NCBI GenBank assembly: GCA_036898135.1
Contig: CM072525.1
Span: 23,649,992 to 23,713,991, forward strand
Reading direction: 5' to 3'
Length of the DNA: 64,000 nt
Origin: Oncomelania hupensis
Lineage: Eukaryota; Mollusca; Gastropoda; Littorinimorpha; Pomatiopsidae
Part shown: in pieces, positions 13,001 through 23,635 of the stretch
Layout of the letters: each line of letters begins with the position of its first letter
Position numbering within the stretch: the stretch's first letter is position 1
Program-made: the position numbers and the translations under genes
Notes under the pieces: generated by a model
Told to the model about the DNA's origin: nothing
Databases searched by the model: none
What the model saw: only the letters and a program-made list of their open reading frames with translations

Positions 13001-16000
13001 CAGCAGGGCAGCCAGGGTGATTGCCAAGGTCCCAGAATGCCCCCACCTCAGGGTCCGCCTCCCGTGCAGGAACAGAACCAGCAGGGACCTCCTCCCGACC
13101 AACCCCCACCCAAATCACCCCCACCCCCTCCACTACCTCCCCCTAAAGTCCCCTCCCCACAACCTCCACCACCACCAAAGAAGGAGGAGGAGATCAAGCC
13201 ACTGCAGGATCTGATCCCCCCAGAACAAGCTGACCAGTACCGCCGCCTGCAGGAGCAGGCCCAGAAACACGCCAAGAAGCAACTTAAGCGGCAACAGCAG
13301 CGAGAAAAAGGGGAGCCTGAGTCGGAGTCATCGGACAGCGAGGAGGAAAAGGAAATCCAGCAGCAGCAGGCTGAAGTGGATGCGGAAACAGCAGAGAGCG
13401 AGCAAGCCGAGATGGAGAGGGTGGCCTATGAGGCAGGGCAAGTAGAGGAGACTACCACAGTACTGGTGCCCACTGCCCACTCTCCCGCCCTGCTTCAGCA
13501 GCATCAAATGCTCATCTCCCCCCAGCCTGTTGCCTCCCCCATGTCCATCGCTGCCACACCACACCTCATCCATGCTCCCGGCCAGCCCATCCTGATGCCT
13601 GCCCATCATGCCGCGCAGGTAAGCTCTTGTGACTTGTTCAAATTTTTGTGATAGGTGCTGCATTTATTTGCCTTGTAAATGCATTTAGGACATCGTCGGT
13701 GTCCATTCAAAACCTCGTATGTCCCAAAATACAGTTTTGAGAAAAATGAAAAAAACTGTTTTAAAAAATCAGGTGTCACCAAAACAAATGATTTTAGTAT
13801 AATTTGCATTCAGTATTGAACAGGAAATTTGGCAGTAATAGTGACAAGATTTAGAGCGCATGCTTGTTTGAGTAATAGACAAAAATGTTCACATACGAGG
13901 TTTTTACTATTTTGTATGAGCTGGAAGTTGCAAATTACGAGGTTTTGACTGCTTTGCTTGCGCTTGAAGTTGCAAGTTATAAGGATTAGTCACAATAGCA
14001 AACAACAAAGGAAACATTAATACAAAATAAAAGACCGAAAAATGCAGTTGAGTGATTCTCCACTGTTGGTGACTAAGTGGGGTAGCTCACATTCACGCTC
14101 AATAACAATTAAATAAACAATCTTCTTAGTACTAAATATCATTTACTGTATTCAGTATATGTTAAAGAAACACTGTTAGCAGAAAGAAGTTTTTTATTTG
14201 GGTATATATATTTATAAATAAATAAAAATGCACGTAAATCGAGTCAAAATGGCGGTAAAATTACGGAACGGCAACACCACCTCACTAAAACCTTGAACTG
14301 TTGCAAGAAACAGGCATGTTGATTTAATATTTTGCTTTAAAAACAAACATAAATGCTTTATTTTATTGCCCAATGTGATCTGCAGAGTGTAAATAACACT
14401 GCAATTTGTAAAAAACGAACGCAAAGGTACCATAACGTGCGCGACATGCGGTGTCACGGCTGACGTAAAACTTTTTCCTAGTGTGTGCCTTCGAGCAGAC
14501 GAAAAAAATAAAACGTTAACAGTACAGACAAAGACATTTGTATCAACAAGTAAATTGGTGCAAAATTTTTATATTTATCACCTCACAATAATTTTGTGGG
14601 ACCGATTTATATGTTGGGGTCACGATGATGCGCTACGTTATGTGGAAAATTCAAATCCAAAAATAAAATAAAAACAAACACTTTATCGATTGATTGCGAT
14701 TGTTTCCGGTTCCGGTTTTATTAACTACACGAGATTCAGTGACGTTTTATGTTGAATAATAAGCAGTCTTTGACGTAGAACACAAAACTTGTGGAAGTGT
14801 CACACTTTTTGCCAGTATTCAAACCGGATGCGCACGATACGACACGTGTTTTAAATATGGTGTTTGTCATCATTTGAGAGGTTTCCGATTGATTCTGGGG
14901 AGCACAAATACAATTTATAACATTATCATTAACTATAGATATCTTTGGGTGTGATTAAATTTAGTGTAAAATTCAGATTTTAATTTTATTCTTGGAATGT
15001 GTTGAGCAGCTTACACTTTACAACCAATTTCACGTAGCGTCACATGATGCGCTCGAGATCCCTTCTGTCGAATTAAGACTCCACTATCTTATTAAAAATA
15101 ATTTTTTTGTGAGTTTCACGCTAAATTGAAACCAAAATATTGTTTCTCTCCATTAAATGGTTTTAAAAACACGAAAGGTAGTTTGTCTCTTTTGCGTTAG
15201 TTGAGATTTTGGGGTCACATGTAATGTTATGCTGAAACTAAAAATAACTATGCACACACCCCTTTAGGTACAATCTGTCCCAAACATTATAACAGTGTCT
15301 TTAGTTGTATAACAAGCATTACTTTACGCCTAGGTCCAGAATTGCCTGTTTAAGATAAAATATCCTGTCTGGCGTAACAGCATTACTGTGTCACATGATG
15401 CGCTCGAGATCCCTTCTGTCACATTAAGACTCCACTATCTTATTAAAAAATAAATTTTTTGTGAGTTTCACGCTAAATTGAAACCAAAATATTGTTTCTC
15501 TCCATTAAATGGTTTTTAAAACATGAAAGGTAGTTTGTCTCTTTTACGTTATTTGAGATTTTGGGGTCACATGTAATGTTGTTACGCTGAAACTAAAAAT
15601 AACTTTGCACACACCCCTGTAGGTAAAATCTGTCCCAAACATTATAACAGTGTCTTTAGTTGTATAATAACCATTCTTAGGCATTACTTTACTTCTAGGT
15701 CCAGAATTGCCTGTTTAAGATAAAATATCCTGTCTGGCGTAACAGCATTACGGTGTCACATGATGCGCTCGAGATCCCTTCTGTAGAATTAAGACACCAA
15801 TATTTTATTAAAAATAATTTTTTTGTGAGTTTCATGCTAAATTAAAACCAAAATATTGTTTCTCTCCATGAAATGGTTTTAAAAACATGAAAGGTAGTTT
15901 GTCTCTTTTGTGTTAGTTGAGATTTTGGGGTCACATGTAATGTTGTTATGCTGAAACTAAAAATAACTATGCACACACCCCTTTAGGTACAATCTGTCCC

Positions 16001-19000
16001 AAACATTATAACATTGTCTTTAGTTGTATAATAACCATTCTTAGGCATTATTTTACTTCTAGGTCCAGAATTGCCTGTTTAAGATAAAATATCCTGTCTG
16101 GCGTAACAGCATTACGGTGTCACAGTTTTTTGCTCTGATTGTGCACGACTGATTAAAATTGTTACATTCTATTGTCTATCACATGATTCATGCTTGCTAA
16201 GACCTTTCACCACAGACATGTTAGATTCATGTAGTCATTCAAAATAATGATGTAATTGCACCCTGGTGTCGCACTGTCATGCAGTCACACATTCACATCA
16301 ATGATACATTGGTCTTGATTTTCTTTTAAAGTACGCTTGCCACTGGTATTTTGAATACATTTCCATACACTACAGTATTCCAGCTTCTAACAAGCACATT
16401 AAAACAAGTTTTTGTGGATTTTGAAAATTTATACCATTTTCCTGGTTTTAGTCACCAACAGTGGAGAATCACTCAGTTGAAAACATCGTCAATGTTGTTT
16501 TATTCAATAATGCAGACACAACCCTTGTCTTTACAAAATTGAAATAGGCTTATAGGCCATTTATAGATTAACACTGTAACACCCAGCAATCAATGAACGC
16601 GTTGTTGCATTCATCACTGACATAATAATGTTCTTCTGACCAGTACAAGCCCTGTACTTAAAGTAGCACGAAGTCCTTTCTCGGAAATTTCCTGTGAAAT
16701 GAATTATAAGATGTAAGCTAAGTAACACATGACACTTATCATGACTTATGTGAAGTTTTTATTACCATAACAGTCTAAATGAACTTTTATTACCATAACA
16801 TAATAGTCTAAATTAACTTTCATTAACGTAATAGTCTTAATTAACTGTTATTACCGTAACAGTTTACATGGACTTTTATTACCATAATAAATGAACGTTT
16901 ACTACCATAAGTCTAAATGAACATTTATTACCATAACATAAGCCTAAATGAACCACCATCGGCACATAGAATGTTCGGACCATGTACGAATCAGGAAAGA
17001 CGGCACAGGTAGCAGCTGAGATGAGGAATAATGACTTGACCGTGTTAGGCATCAGCGAGACACGATGGACCCAAGCTGGACAAAGGCGACTGATGACAGA
17101 ACTATTGCTGTACTCCGGGCACGAAGAAAACGATGCACCCCACACGCAGGGAGTAGGCTTTATGTTGTCCAATCAGGCACAGAGGGCACTTATAGAATGG
17201 GAGGCCCACGGCCCCAGGATCATCACAGCATCCTTCCATACCAAGATGAGGAAGATCAAGATGAACCTTGTCCAATGCTATGCTCCACCGAACGACAGTG
17301 AAGAGGATGTTAAAGACCATTTCTACAGCAGACTACAGAAGATCCTTGAGACCTACCCAGACAAGGACATCACCATCCTCATGGGAGATGTCAATGCCAA
17401 GATTGGGTCTGACAACACCGGATACGAACCAGTTATGGGCACCCACGCCTTAGGAGTAATGAATGAGAATGGAGAGAGATTTGCGGATCTGTGTGCACTC
17501 AACAACCTAGTCATCGGAGGCAGCATCTTTCCTCACAAGCGGATCCACAAGAGTACATGGGTATCTCCAGACAATGCGACAGAGAACCAGATCGACCACA
17601 TCTGCATTAGCAAGAAATTCCGAAGATCCCTGCAAGACGTTAGAGTGAGAAGAGGAGCAGACGTGGCGCCACGTCCGACCATCACTTGGTGGTGGCGAAA
17701 CTGAAGCTGAAGTTGAAGAGGACATTCGTCAGGCAGAAGAATGAAGTACAACATCAGCCTTCTGAAAAACCCAAAGACAAAAGAACAGTTTAGTCTGGCG
17801 CTAAGGAACAGGTTCGAAGTGCTTCAGGAATTATTTGAAGAAGAAGAAGACAGTGTACTCAACAGGTGGCAGAAAGTGAAAGAGACACTGAGATCGTCAT
17901 GCCAAGAAGTTGTGGGGCCAAAGAAACATAAACAGAAACAGTGGATCACAGCAGAGACCTTGGTCAAGATAGAAGAAAGAAAGAAGAGGAAGGCAACAGT
18001 CAACAACAGCAGAACCAGAGCAGCTAAGGCCAAGGCCCATGAAGACTACACAGGAGCCCATAGAGAAGTGAAAAGAAACATCAAAAAAGATAAGAAGGCC
18101 TAAGTGGATGGACTGGCGGCTGAAGCGGAACAGGCAGCGTACAGCGGCAATATGAAACAGTTGTACGACACCACTAAGCGACTCTCCGGAAAGTTCAGCA
18201 AACCAGAAAGACCTGTTAGGGACAAGCAGGGAAACACCATGAACAGTATAGACCAGCAGTTGAACAGATGGGCTGAACACTGATGAACTTCTGAACAGAC
18301 CAGCACCAACGAATTCCCCAGTCATTGAACCAGCCAATGTGGATCTTCCAATCAACTGTGAGAAACCGACCAAGGAAGAGATCAAGAAGGCCATCACCCT
18401 GATGAAGAACGGAAAGGCCGCTGGACCAGACGACATCCCATCAGAGGCTCTAAAAGCGGTCTTGGAAGCATCAGTGGAGATGCTGTACCCACTCTTTGAG
18501 AGGATCTGGGAGGAAGAAGATGTTTCGGCAGACTGGAAGGAAGGTTACCTGATCACGCTTCCCAAGAAAGGTGACCTCAGCAACTGTAACAACTACAGGG
18601 GCATCACACTTCTATCTGTGCCTGGGAAGGTCTTCAACCGGGTCCTTTTGGAAAGGATGAAGGATACTGTCGACCCACAGTTACGAGACGAGTAGGCAGG
18701 CTTCCGACAGAATAGATCCTGCACGGACCAGATAGCAACGCTCCGCATCATCGTGGAGCAGTCCCTGGAATGGAACTCGCCATTGTATATCAACTTCGTC
18801 GATTATGAGAAGGCGTTTGACAGCGTGGATCGAGATACCCTCTGGAAGCTCCTTCGACACTACAGCATCCCGACCAAGATGGTCAATCTGATCAGGAACT
18901 CCTATGACGGCATGTCCTGCAGAGTTATCCATGGCGGACAGCTCACAGACAACTTCCAGGTGAAAACCGGAGTCCGACAAGGGTGCTTGTTGTCACCTTT

Positions 19001-22000
19001 CCTCTTCCTCATCGCCATAGATTGGGTTATGAAGATGTCCACCAGGGAAAGTAGGAACGGAATCCAATGGACTGTGGAACCAGCTCGAGGACCTGGACTT
19101 CGCTGACGACCTTGCTCTTCTTTCCCATAGCCAACAGCAGATGCTAGAGAAGACAAATGCAGTGGCGGCCACATCGTCGGAGGTCGGCCTCAACATCCAC
19201 AAGGACAAGAGCAAGATCCCGAAGATCAACACCATCAGTACCGAACCAGTCATCGTGAATGGAAGTCCCTTGGAAGAAGTGCAGTCCTTCACCTACCTGG
19301 GTAGCATCATTGATCAGCAGGGCGGCACAGATGCGGAAGGCTAGGATCGGCAAAGCAAGAGCTGTCTTCATTCAGCTCAAGAACATCTGGACCTCCAAGA
19401 TACGGGTATTCAACTCCAATTTGAAGTCAGTCTTACTGTATGGAGCAGAGACATGGAGGACAACCAAGACCACCATCAAGTCCAGTCCTTCATCAACAGT
19501 TGCCTCAGAAGGTTCCCCAGATCTGCTGGCCCGACACCATCAGCAATGGCAACCTTTGGAAAGGACCCGCCAACTCCCTGCTAAAGATGAAATCAGGAAA
19601 AGGAGATGGGACTGGATAGCGCATACCCTACGCAAACCAGCGACGAACGTCACACGGCAAGCGCTGAAGTGAAACCCCCAGGGAAAGCAAAAGAGAGGAC
19701 GTCCAAGGAACACCTGGCGACGCGACCTCGAGGCCGACACCACCAAGATGGGCTACACCTGGAGTCAGTTAGAAAGAATGGCATAGGACAGAGGACTCTG
19801 GAGAGCTGTTGTTGGCGGCCCATACCCTGGCAGGGGTGACGGGCATTAAACTAAAAACTAAAAACACACAATATTATTCTGTATTATTTTGTAAATTATT
19901 TAGAATTACGCCAAAGTATGCCTTTGACTGCACTCATTCAGTGTCAGATTTAGTCACAGAGTGTGATATAACGTGCATGTTCGTTTATTCCTGAAGAGTA
20001 ATATGGAGATCTGGACGATATCATTAATCAATCTAGAAGAAATCATGATTGAATAAAAGGACAACATGTATCATCAATACTCACCAAAATGTAGAAAAAA
20101 TTACCAGAAGCAGCTGACATTTCCACGATGACAATAACAAAAACCGCGTAAGTGACGTCAACTCAACTTCTTAGCGCGTCATTTATTTGAATGAAACCTC
20201 ATAAGTTGAGTTACAAGGTTTTAGAAATTTATTCCGAATGATAAAAACCTCGTAAGTGAGATACGAGATTTTGATACAAATCGTTTGACCTGTTGGGACT
20301 TACGAGGTTTTGATATTTTGTATTACTGATGCTTTCTAACTGAGCTATGAATTCCGAGCTCCTGATAAAAAAAGCGCAAAAATTCAAGGGACATAACCAT
20401 GAAAAGATTGCAAAAACTACTTTTTCGGAGTTACGAGGTTTTGAATGGACACCGACGACATGCAAAAAGATTTGCGTGCTGTATTGTACACAGCTGAAGT
20501 CTTCTGGAGTTGCTGAATGGTGTGTAAAATACATGAAGTTGGTAAAAAGCTAGGAAAGGAATTGTGGTGAGAGTATTTGCAGAGGTGCCAACCAGTACGG
20601 ATTGACCATATTTAATTCTGGCGAAGTGAATTAAATACGGAAATATGGTAGCTTTTATAAAAATACGGAGGAGAAGTTGCCGATCGTTTATCTTTGCCAT
20701 CGGTGCTTCTGTACTGGCTTCTGGTCTTATAATAGTACTCCTGCACTCACTGGACATCGCTGTGTTCAACAAGCTGATTTTCATGGTGATTTTAGAGTAA
20801 AACAAGTGTGGTGTTCAACAAGCTGATTTTCATCGTGATTTTAGAGGACTGAAAATAGCCTGCTGTTTCAGAGGGAAACCTGTCGTTACTTTATAGTGTC
20901 ATTGGCTGGGTTTTGCAAGAAAATAACCAACTGACAAGTGTTAAAAAATACTGACAAACAGGTCCGGAAATTCTAACAAGAAGATATAGGGGGTTGGCAC
21001 CTCTGTATGTGGAACATAATAATTTAAAAAACTCTCTGAAGATTAAAGGAGTGATAAAAACAATCACACCAGCTGAGCAGCACTCTTAGGTTCTCCCACA
21101 TTTTGCTGGCTACGGGCTATTTATAGCTTGCCTACGCCCTCCCTTTCAGTGAAAGGAAAGGAAAGAAGAGCACCGGCGAAGCTATTTATAGCTAGCCTGG
21201 CTGAACTAACTTCAAAACCTAAAAGGTTTGGTTGAGTCGGTGTGCAATTCTTATCGTCTTTAATATATAAAAATTTTTTTTTTTTTTTTGGCACCTGGCA
21301 GTGATTTTAAATTGTGGAATGGAATTTAGGCTTATATTATTATTGACCATATGCAGTATGATGTATTTTTTTCTGTGGTGCAGTTATACTGACACGTTGA
21401 CCCTTTATTTTTCCCTGGGGTAGGTGAGCATGGCAGCAGCAGCAGCTCAGCATGGCATGGCACTACAGGGGGCCCCAATCATGGCCATCCCCCAGCCCAT
21501 GGCCGCCCACCACCAATATCAAGCTGCTCACTACCAAGCTGCTGGCCTCCCTGCTGGCACTGTCACTTTGGTCCCCCATCCCCACCACCCCGGTCTGCAG
21601 ATCGCAGTGACACATGCAGCACCCTCTCACTCCTATCACACCGCCATGGTGATGCAGGCTCAAGCCCAAGCCCAAGCCCAGGCCCAGGCCCAGGCCCAAG
21701 CTCAGGCCCAGGCGCAAGCGGCCCAGGCAGCCCAGCCTCACGTCATCGCCATCAATGCTGCAGGTTTGTCGCAGTCTTCTCACCCCTATTTGCTCATTTT
21801 GTAGATTCCCTGGCCTTTTACCAGCTACCTTTACCAGTTTTTTAGCTGGATCTTGGGGATTGATTTTCTCTACGTTTTATTTCATCGCTGCATGCTTGTT
21901 TTTACTTTTAATTGTTGGATTTTTTTCATTTAGTGACTTGTCGTAGAAGTACTTTCAGAATTTAGAACTTGGGGGGAAAGAAAACAGAAGTTAATGTGAA

Positions 22001-23635
22001 CTAATAATTGGATGGACAAATTCAGGTTTTGATAGTCAGTCTGGAAAATCATATTTGTTTTGTTTTTTCTTTAACATTCTTTTGGCTGATGCTTACACTA
22101 TTTAACTCGTCCGCGACGGGTCGCGACCGAAGTCGTGGCAGTGTAGCATTGCTCAGCGATGGGTCGCGTCTAGAGTCGTTTTAGTGATACAAGGTAGAAG
22201 ACTCATGTTTGCTTCCCTGTTTTGAAGCTTGCCGGAAATTGATTTGTTTCTGATATATAGAATGGCTGAACGAAGCCCTTTTTTAAAATTTAGCACTTAA
22301 CATTTGGTGGTGATTAGCGAACTGATTTTCTGGAGGTGTTTTGGAGGGCGGGCTCAGGCTGGCGGGGGATTGGGCCACAGCAGCGCTAATCACGGATAGT
22401 GTTAAAAATTAGACCTATATTTCAGTCGGTGAAGTCCCATGTTTTGAAGATTATTCGATGGTCACTGAAACTGAAATTGCTCAACTTGTTTGTAGTGTAA
22501 TGTATTGACAAGGAATAGACCTTTTGCTGCTATCGGGCTGCTAAGAAAGATATACAGGCAGTCAGCCCGAAAGCAATGCTGACACCAATCTTAGTGTCAG
22601 AGGCTGCTGAGGCATACAGCTACCAGACATGCCTACCCTCAATTTGAAGTTTCCGTATTAGCTTTTTCATATTTCAGTATTACTATTACGATTTCCGTAT
22701 TTACTTTTACTACCTTGTTTTTGCACTCATCCTTTTTGATATTATGCGAAGAATCCAGTGATAGATTGATTTGCTGCCACAATGATCTTTTTTCTTCTCC
22801 AAAGCCTCTTAATTCTTCATATACTGTGGGCCTTCCGCGTGCCGATTGATGTCGTTCATATCACCGGCGGAGATGCCAAACTGGTTGGCACAAATCGTAC
22901 TTTTGAGTCAGTGCTGCCGCGAATAACGAAAGGACTCTTTTCCGAATACGAGGCAAGGAATGTCTGCCCCTTGCGCGTTTTTTTTTTAAAGATTCAGATT
23001 CACAATCACTTTGCTTAGCCATTCGTTTGAACGCCATGTTTTAAATTCTGTCTCACGAGCACTGATCTGCGACTGTGCAAAAACGGGTTCGGCAAACTTC
23101 GGTGCCTCTACCGGAAACTTCGATGTCACAGGTCTCCACTGCGACTGCGCATTGCGGCATTAAACCTTCGGAAAAAGGTCATGCTGTGCATTACCACAGG
23201 CCAACGATTTCGATTTTTTTTCTTTATCATTTTTTTAAATTTCCGTACCATAAAACAAATATCCGTATTTTCTTGCAGAGTTTTTCAAATTTCCGGAAAA
23301 AATACGGAAATTCCGTACGGGTAGGCATGTCTGAGCTACACAAACAAGCCTGTACTTGTTAGATCTCTGACACTCCTCTAGCGCCAAGGCATCATCTTTC
23401 AGTGGGAACTGGCCTGTTGAATGAGACCCATGTTCCCTGTATATATGACGTATTATGCTTGGTGTGTGCAGGCCAACAAGTGATGATACCAGCACACATG
23501 GCCATGGCCGGCCATGCTGCAATGGCTCAACCCATGGTACAACACATCCAGCACATCCCGGTCAGCCATGCCGCCATGCAGCACCCCAGCGGTCAGATTG
23601 TTCTAGTGCCTCGCTTCCAGCGACCACCCATGTGA
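6924..23635 (+). CDS. GPATCH8: GPATCH8 orthologue, 5'-incomplete gene of seven coding exons in the window
   Basis: Nuclear G-patch/zinc-finger protein; G-patch proteins are known to activate DEAH-box RNA helicases in splicing. Seven exons join in frame (110, 93, 53, 447, 3841, 340 and 164 nt), giving about 1,680 residues; the human protein is about 1,500 in total. Seen: the block [15 protein letters not shown] in exon 4; [20 protein letters not shown] followed by PFNFDF, a motif I recall from GPATCH8 and ZNF804A/B; Lys-rich, RS and Pro/Gly/His-rich regions; [20 protein letters not shown], matching the GPATCH8 C-terminal block; and a His/Ala/Gln-rich end. The G-patch and C2H2 exons are not in the window, and exon 1 here starts in mid-codon, so the gene begins upstream. 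It converges with the V-ATPase subunit a gene. The orthology rests on recalled family motifs, without a search. Confidence 0.85.
7823..7915 (+). CDS. GPATCH8: GPATCH8 coding exon B
   Basis: Exon of 31 whole codons, phase 0 to 0, between acceptor ttgtctctag and donor gttagt. It encodes [20 protein letters not shown] and then [11 protein letters not shown]. Its Ala/Pro/Lys composition continues exon A. It is too short to carry a recognisable domain and is accepted because both splice sites and both phases fit its neighbours. Confidence 0.7.
8285..8337 (+). CDS. GPATCH8: GPATCH8 coding exon C
   Basis: Exon of 53 nt between acceptor tttgttttcag and donor gtttgt, encoding [17 protein letters not shown] plus two bases of an Arg codon that is completed by the first base of the next exon. 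Lys/Ala-rich, with no recognisable domain. The phase match at both ends supports it. Confidence 0.65.
8600..8852 (+). repeat. Dispersed SINE-like repeat, near-complete copy
   Basis: The 3' part reads ggcttgagttagatgctgta, then ccttgagcagctcttgagct, then ggaaaagcgctatataagaa and a short (TAAA)n tail. The whole, including ctcagttgtctg upstream, is found in reverse at 35,505-35,690. Shorter copies lie at 1,805, 44,826 (reverse), 58,636 and 59,226. A conserved 3' end on copies of differing 5' length is typical of retroposition. Confidence 0.6.
9025..9471 (+). CDS. GPATCH8: GPATCH8 coding exon D
   Basis: Acceptor tttgttcag at 9,024. The reading frame runs from [10 protein letters not shown] to the donor. 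It contains [20 protein letters not shown] with AF following, which resembles the VSFSFAKKAPVKLE..AAVF block of vertebrate GPATCH8, and an acidic stretch ([13 protein letters not shown]) after it. The upstream start at 8,975 is an ORF extension into the intron and is not used. Two in-frame donors exist, after 9,453 (gtcagc) and after 9,471 (gttaga), 18 nt apart, so six residues may be optional. Confidence 0.8.
9778..13618 (+). CDS. GPATCH8: GPATCH8 giant central exon (CNPxxFDF, Lys-rich, RS, Pro/Gly-rich)
   Basis: One base completes a Ser codon, then 1,280 codons run to HHAAQ before donor gtaagc. In order: the conserved [19 protein letters not shown] motif (about 9,908-10,000); acidic/Lys linker with an almost pure Lys run (about 10,150-10,200); several basic [12 protein letters not shown] clusters like nuclear localisation signals (10,280-10,570); a charged linker; an RS domain (about 11,356-11,755) with many SR/RS dipeptides, typical of splicing factors; a Pro/Gly/His/Met-rich region (about 11,970-13,190) with [13 protein letters not shown] and MGPP repeats; the conserved [14 protein letters not shown] coiled-coil block (about 13,215-13,300); and acidic/Gln-rich and His/Pro stretches. 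The antisense and other-frame ORFs here are shadows of its biased codons. The Pro/Gly region looks expanded relative to vertebrates. Confidence 0.9.
15040..16123 (+). repeat. Three tandem copies of a 351-368-bp unit
   Basis: Copies start with tcacatgatgcgctcgagat at 15,040, 15,391 and 15,756. Each carries tttgtgagtttca, ggttttaaaaaca and ctgtctggcgtaacagcatt in the same order. Copies differ by scattered substitutions and small indels; copies 2 and 3 share the insert ataaccattcttaggcatta, which copy 1 lacks. Confidence 0.85.
16740..16950 (+). repeat. Degenerate minisatellite before the LINE
   Basis: About six imperfect copies of a unit like aaatgaacttttattaccat+aacagtct, of variable length (about 28-40 bp), ending just before the LINE endonuclease begins. 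It could be part of the LINE 5' region or of the host TIR element. Confidence 0.55.
16950..19850 (+). pseudogene. RTE-like non-LTR retrotransposon (endonuclease + reverse transcriptase), broken
   Basis: The AP endonuclease domain (about 16,955-17,700) starts G T stop N V R T M Y E, where the family has Trp before NVRT, and includes [30 protein letters not shown] and an IDHI-type motif. The reverse transcriptase (about 18,340-19,330) shows [44 protein letters not shown] (motif A), [11 protein letters not shown] (motif B) and [10 protein letters not shown] (motif C). The tail near 19,710-19,840 ([11 protein letters not shown].., [11 protein letters not shown]) is typical of the same family. Defects: stops near 16,961, 18,101 and 18,693, and frame changes near 17,690, 18,285, 19,090 and 19,330 onward. 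No RNase H. It lies in sense inside the GPATCH8 intron. Confidence 0.85.
20580..21005. mobile_element. Non-autonomous CAG-ended element (426 bp)
   Basis: Starts CAGAGGTGCCAACC and ends with its reverse complement (14-bp TIR). The flanks TATTTG (20,574-20,579) and TATGTG (21,006-21,011) agree at 5 of 6 bases, a likely 6-bp target duplication. Inside, gtgttcaacaagctgatttt occurs twice about 50 bp apart (20,763 and 20,812). No transposase. The ends resemble hAT (CAGRG). Confidence 0.65.
21061..21235 (-). repeat. Interspersed repeat, copy 1 (also at 53,456-53,650)
   Basis: Reverse complement of the copy at 53,456-53,650, sharing tagcttcgccggtgctcttc, gcaaaatgtgggagaaccta and the tagctataaatagc core over about 180 bp. 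The internal tagctatttatagcta is a near-palindrome. No coding potential; class unknown. Confidence 0.65.
21424..21763 (+). CDS. GPATCH8: GPATCH8 exon F (Ala/His/Gln-rich, (Gln-Ala)n repeat)
   Basis: Acceptor ctggggtag at 21,423, phase 0, starting [15 protein letters not shown]. It ends in phase 1 after GCA+G before donor gtttgt. Encodes the His/Ala/Pro-rich C-terminal region typical of GPATCH8, including [20 protein letters not shown] and a (Gln-Ala) run encoded by an imperfect hexamer (cargcy) at about 21,655-21,725. The upstream intron is 7.8 kb and full of transposons. Confidence 0.8.
22106..22401 (+). mobile_element. TTAA-flanked short element, copy 1
   Basis: Flanked by TTAA (22,102-22,105; 22,402-22,405). 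The left end CTCGTCCGCGA and right end (reverse) CACTATCCGTGA form an imperfect inverted repeat. A diverged copy lies in the opposite orientation at about 52,382-52,573, sharing gtcgtggcagtgtagcat and actcatgtttgctt. TTAA targets are typical of piggyBac, but Kolobok also uses them. Confidence 0.5.
22624..23333 (-). mobile_element. hAT-like non-autonomous element with zinc-finger transposase remnant
   Basis: TIRs begin CAGACATGCCTACCC at both ends (22,624; 23,333 reverse), and perfect 6-bp flanks AGCTAC lie at 22,618-22,623 and 23,334-23,339. On the - strand (about 23,040-22,770) broken frames read [20 protein letters not shown] and, after a frame change, [20 protein letters not shown]. This resembles the BED-type zinc finger at the N-terminus of some hAT-like transposases (Cys, then His after a GG-D-RH pattern). 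The catalytic core is absent. The family call is tentative. Confidence 0.6.
23472..23635 (+). CDS. GPATCH8: GPATCH8 terminal coding exon and stop
   Basis: Acceptor gtgtgtgcag at 23,471. Two bases complete Gly, then [20 protein letters not shown] and a His/Met/Gln-rich end, finishing [15 protein letters not shown] and TGA at 23,633-23,635. The His/Ala/Met-rich style agrees with the GPATCH8 C-terminus. Confidence 0.8.

Larger units (their letters stand above)
13694..20457. mobile_element. 6.8-kb DNA-transposon-like element with 26-bp TIRs and subterminal repeats
   Basis: The left end begins CGTCGGTGTCCATTCAAAAC (13,694-13,719 in total); the right end (20,432-20,457) is its perfect 26-bp reverse complement. 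Both ends are flanked directly by ACAT (13,690-13,693 and 20,458-20,461), a possible 4-bp target duplication. Variants of tacgaggttttga recur near both ends (about 13,896, 13,936; 20,192, 20,211, 20,246, 20,262, 20,300), like transposase-binding subterminal repeats. I find no transposase; the only coding remains belong to the LINE at 16,950-19,850, which is presumably a later insertion. Superfamily not assigned. Confidence 0.6.
13619..21423 (+). other. 7.8-kb GPATCH8 intron built of nested transposons
   Basis: Separates two in-phase exons (phase 0). Nearly all is accounted for: a TIR element (13,694-20,457) that contains 365-bp tandem repeats, a minisatellite and an RTE-like LINE; then a CAG-ended element (20,580-21,005) and a repeat shared with the other gene (21,061-21,235). 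Confidence 0.7.
21764..23471 (+). other. Last GPATCH8 intron
   Basis: Contains a TTAA-flanked repeat (22,106-22,401) and a CAG-ended hAT-like element with transposase remnant (22,624-23,333). The remainder shows no structure. Confidence 0.65.

Noticed and set aside
16982..17704. Host gene for craniofacial development protein 2
   Set aside because: Such annotations are RTE-type endonuclease domains; RT motifs and the LINE tail follow in the same orientation.
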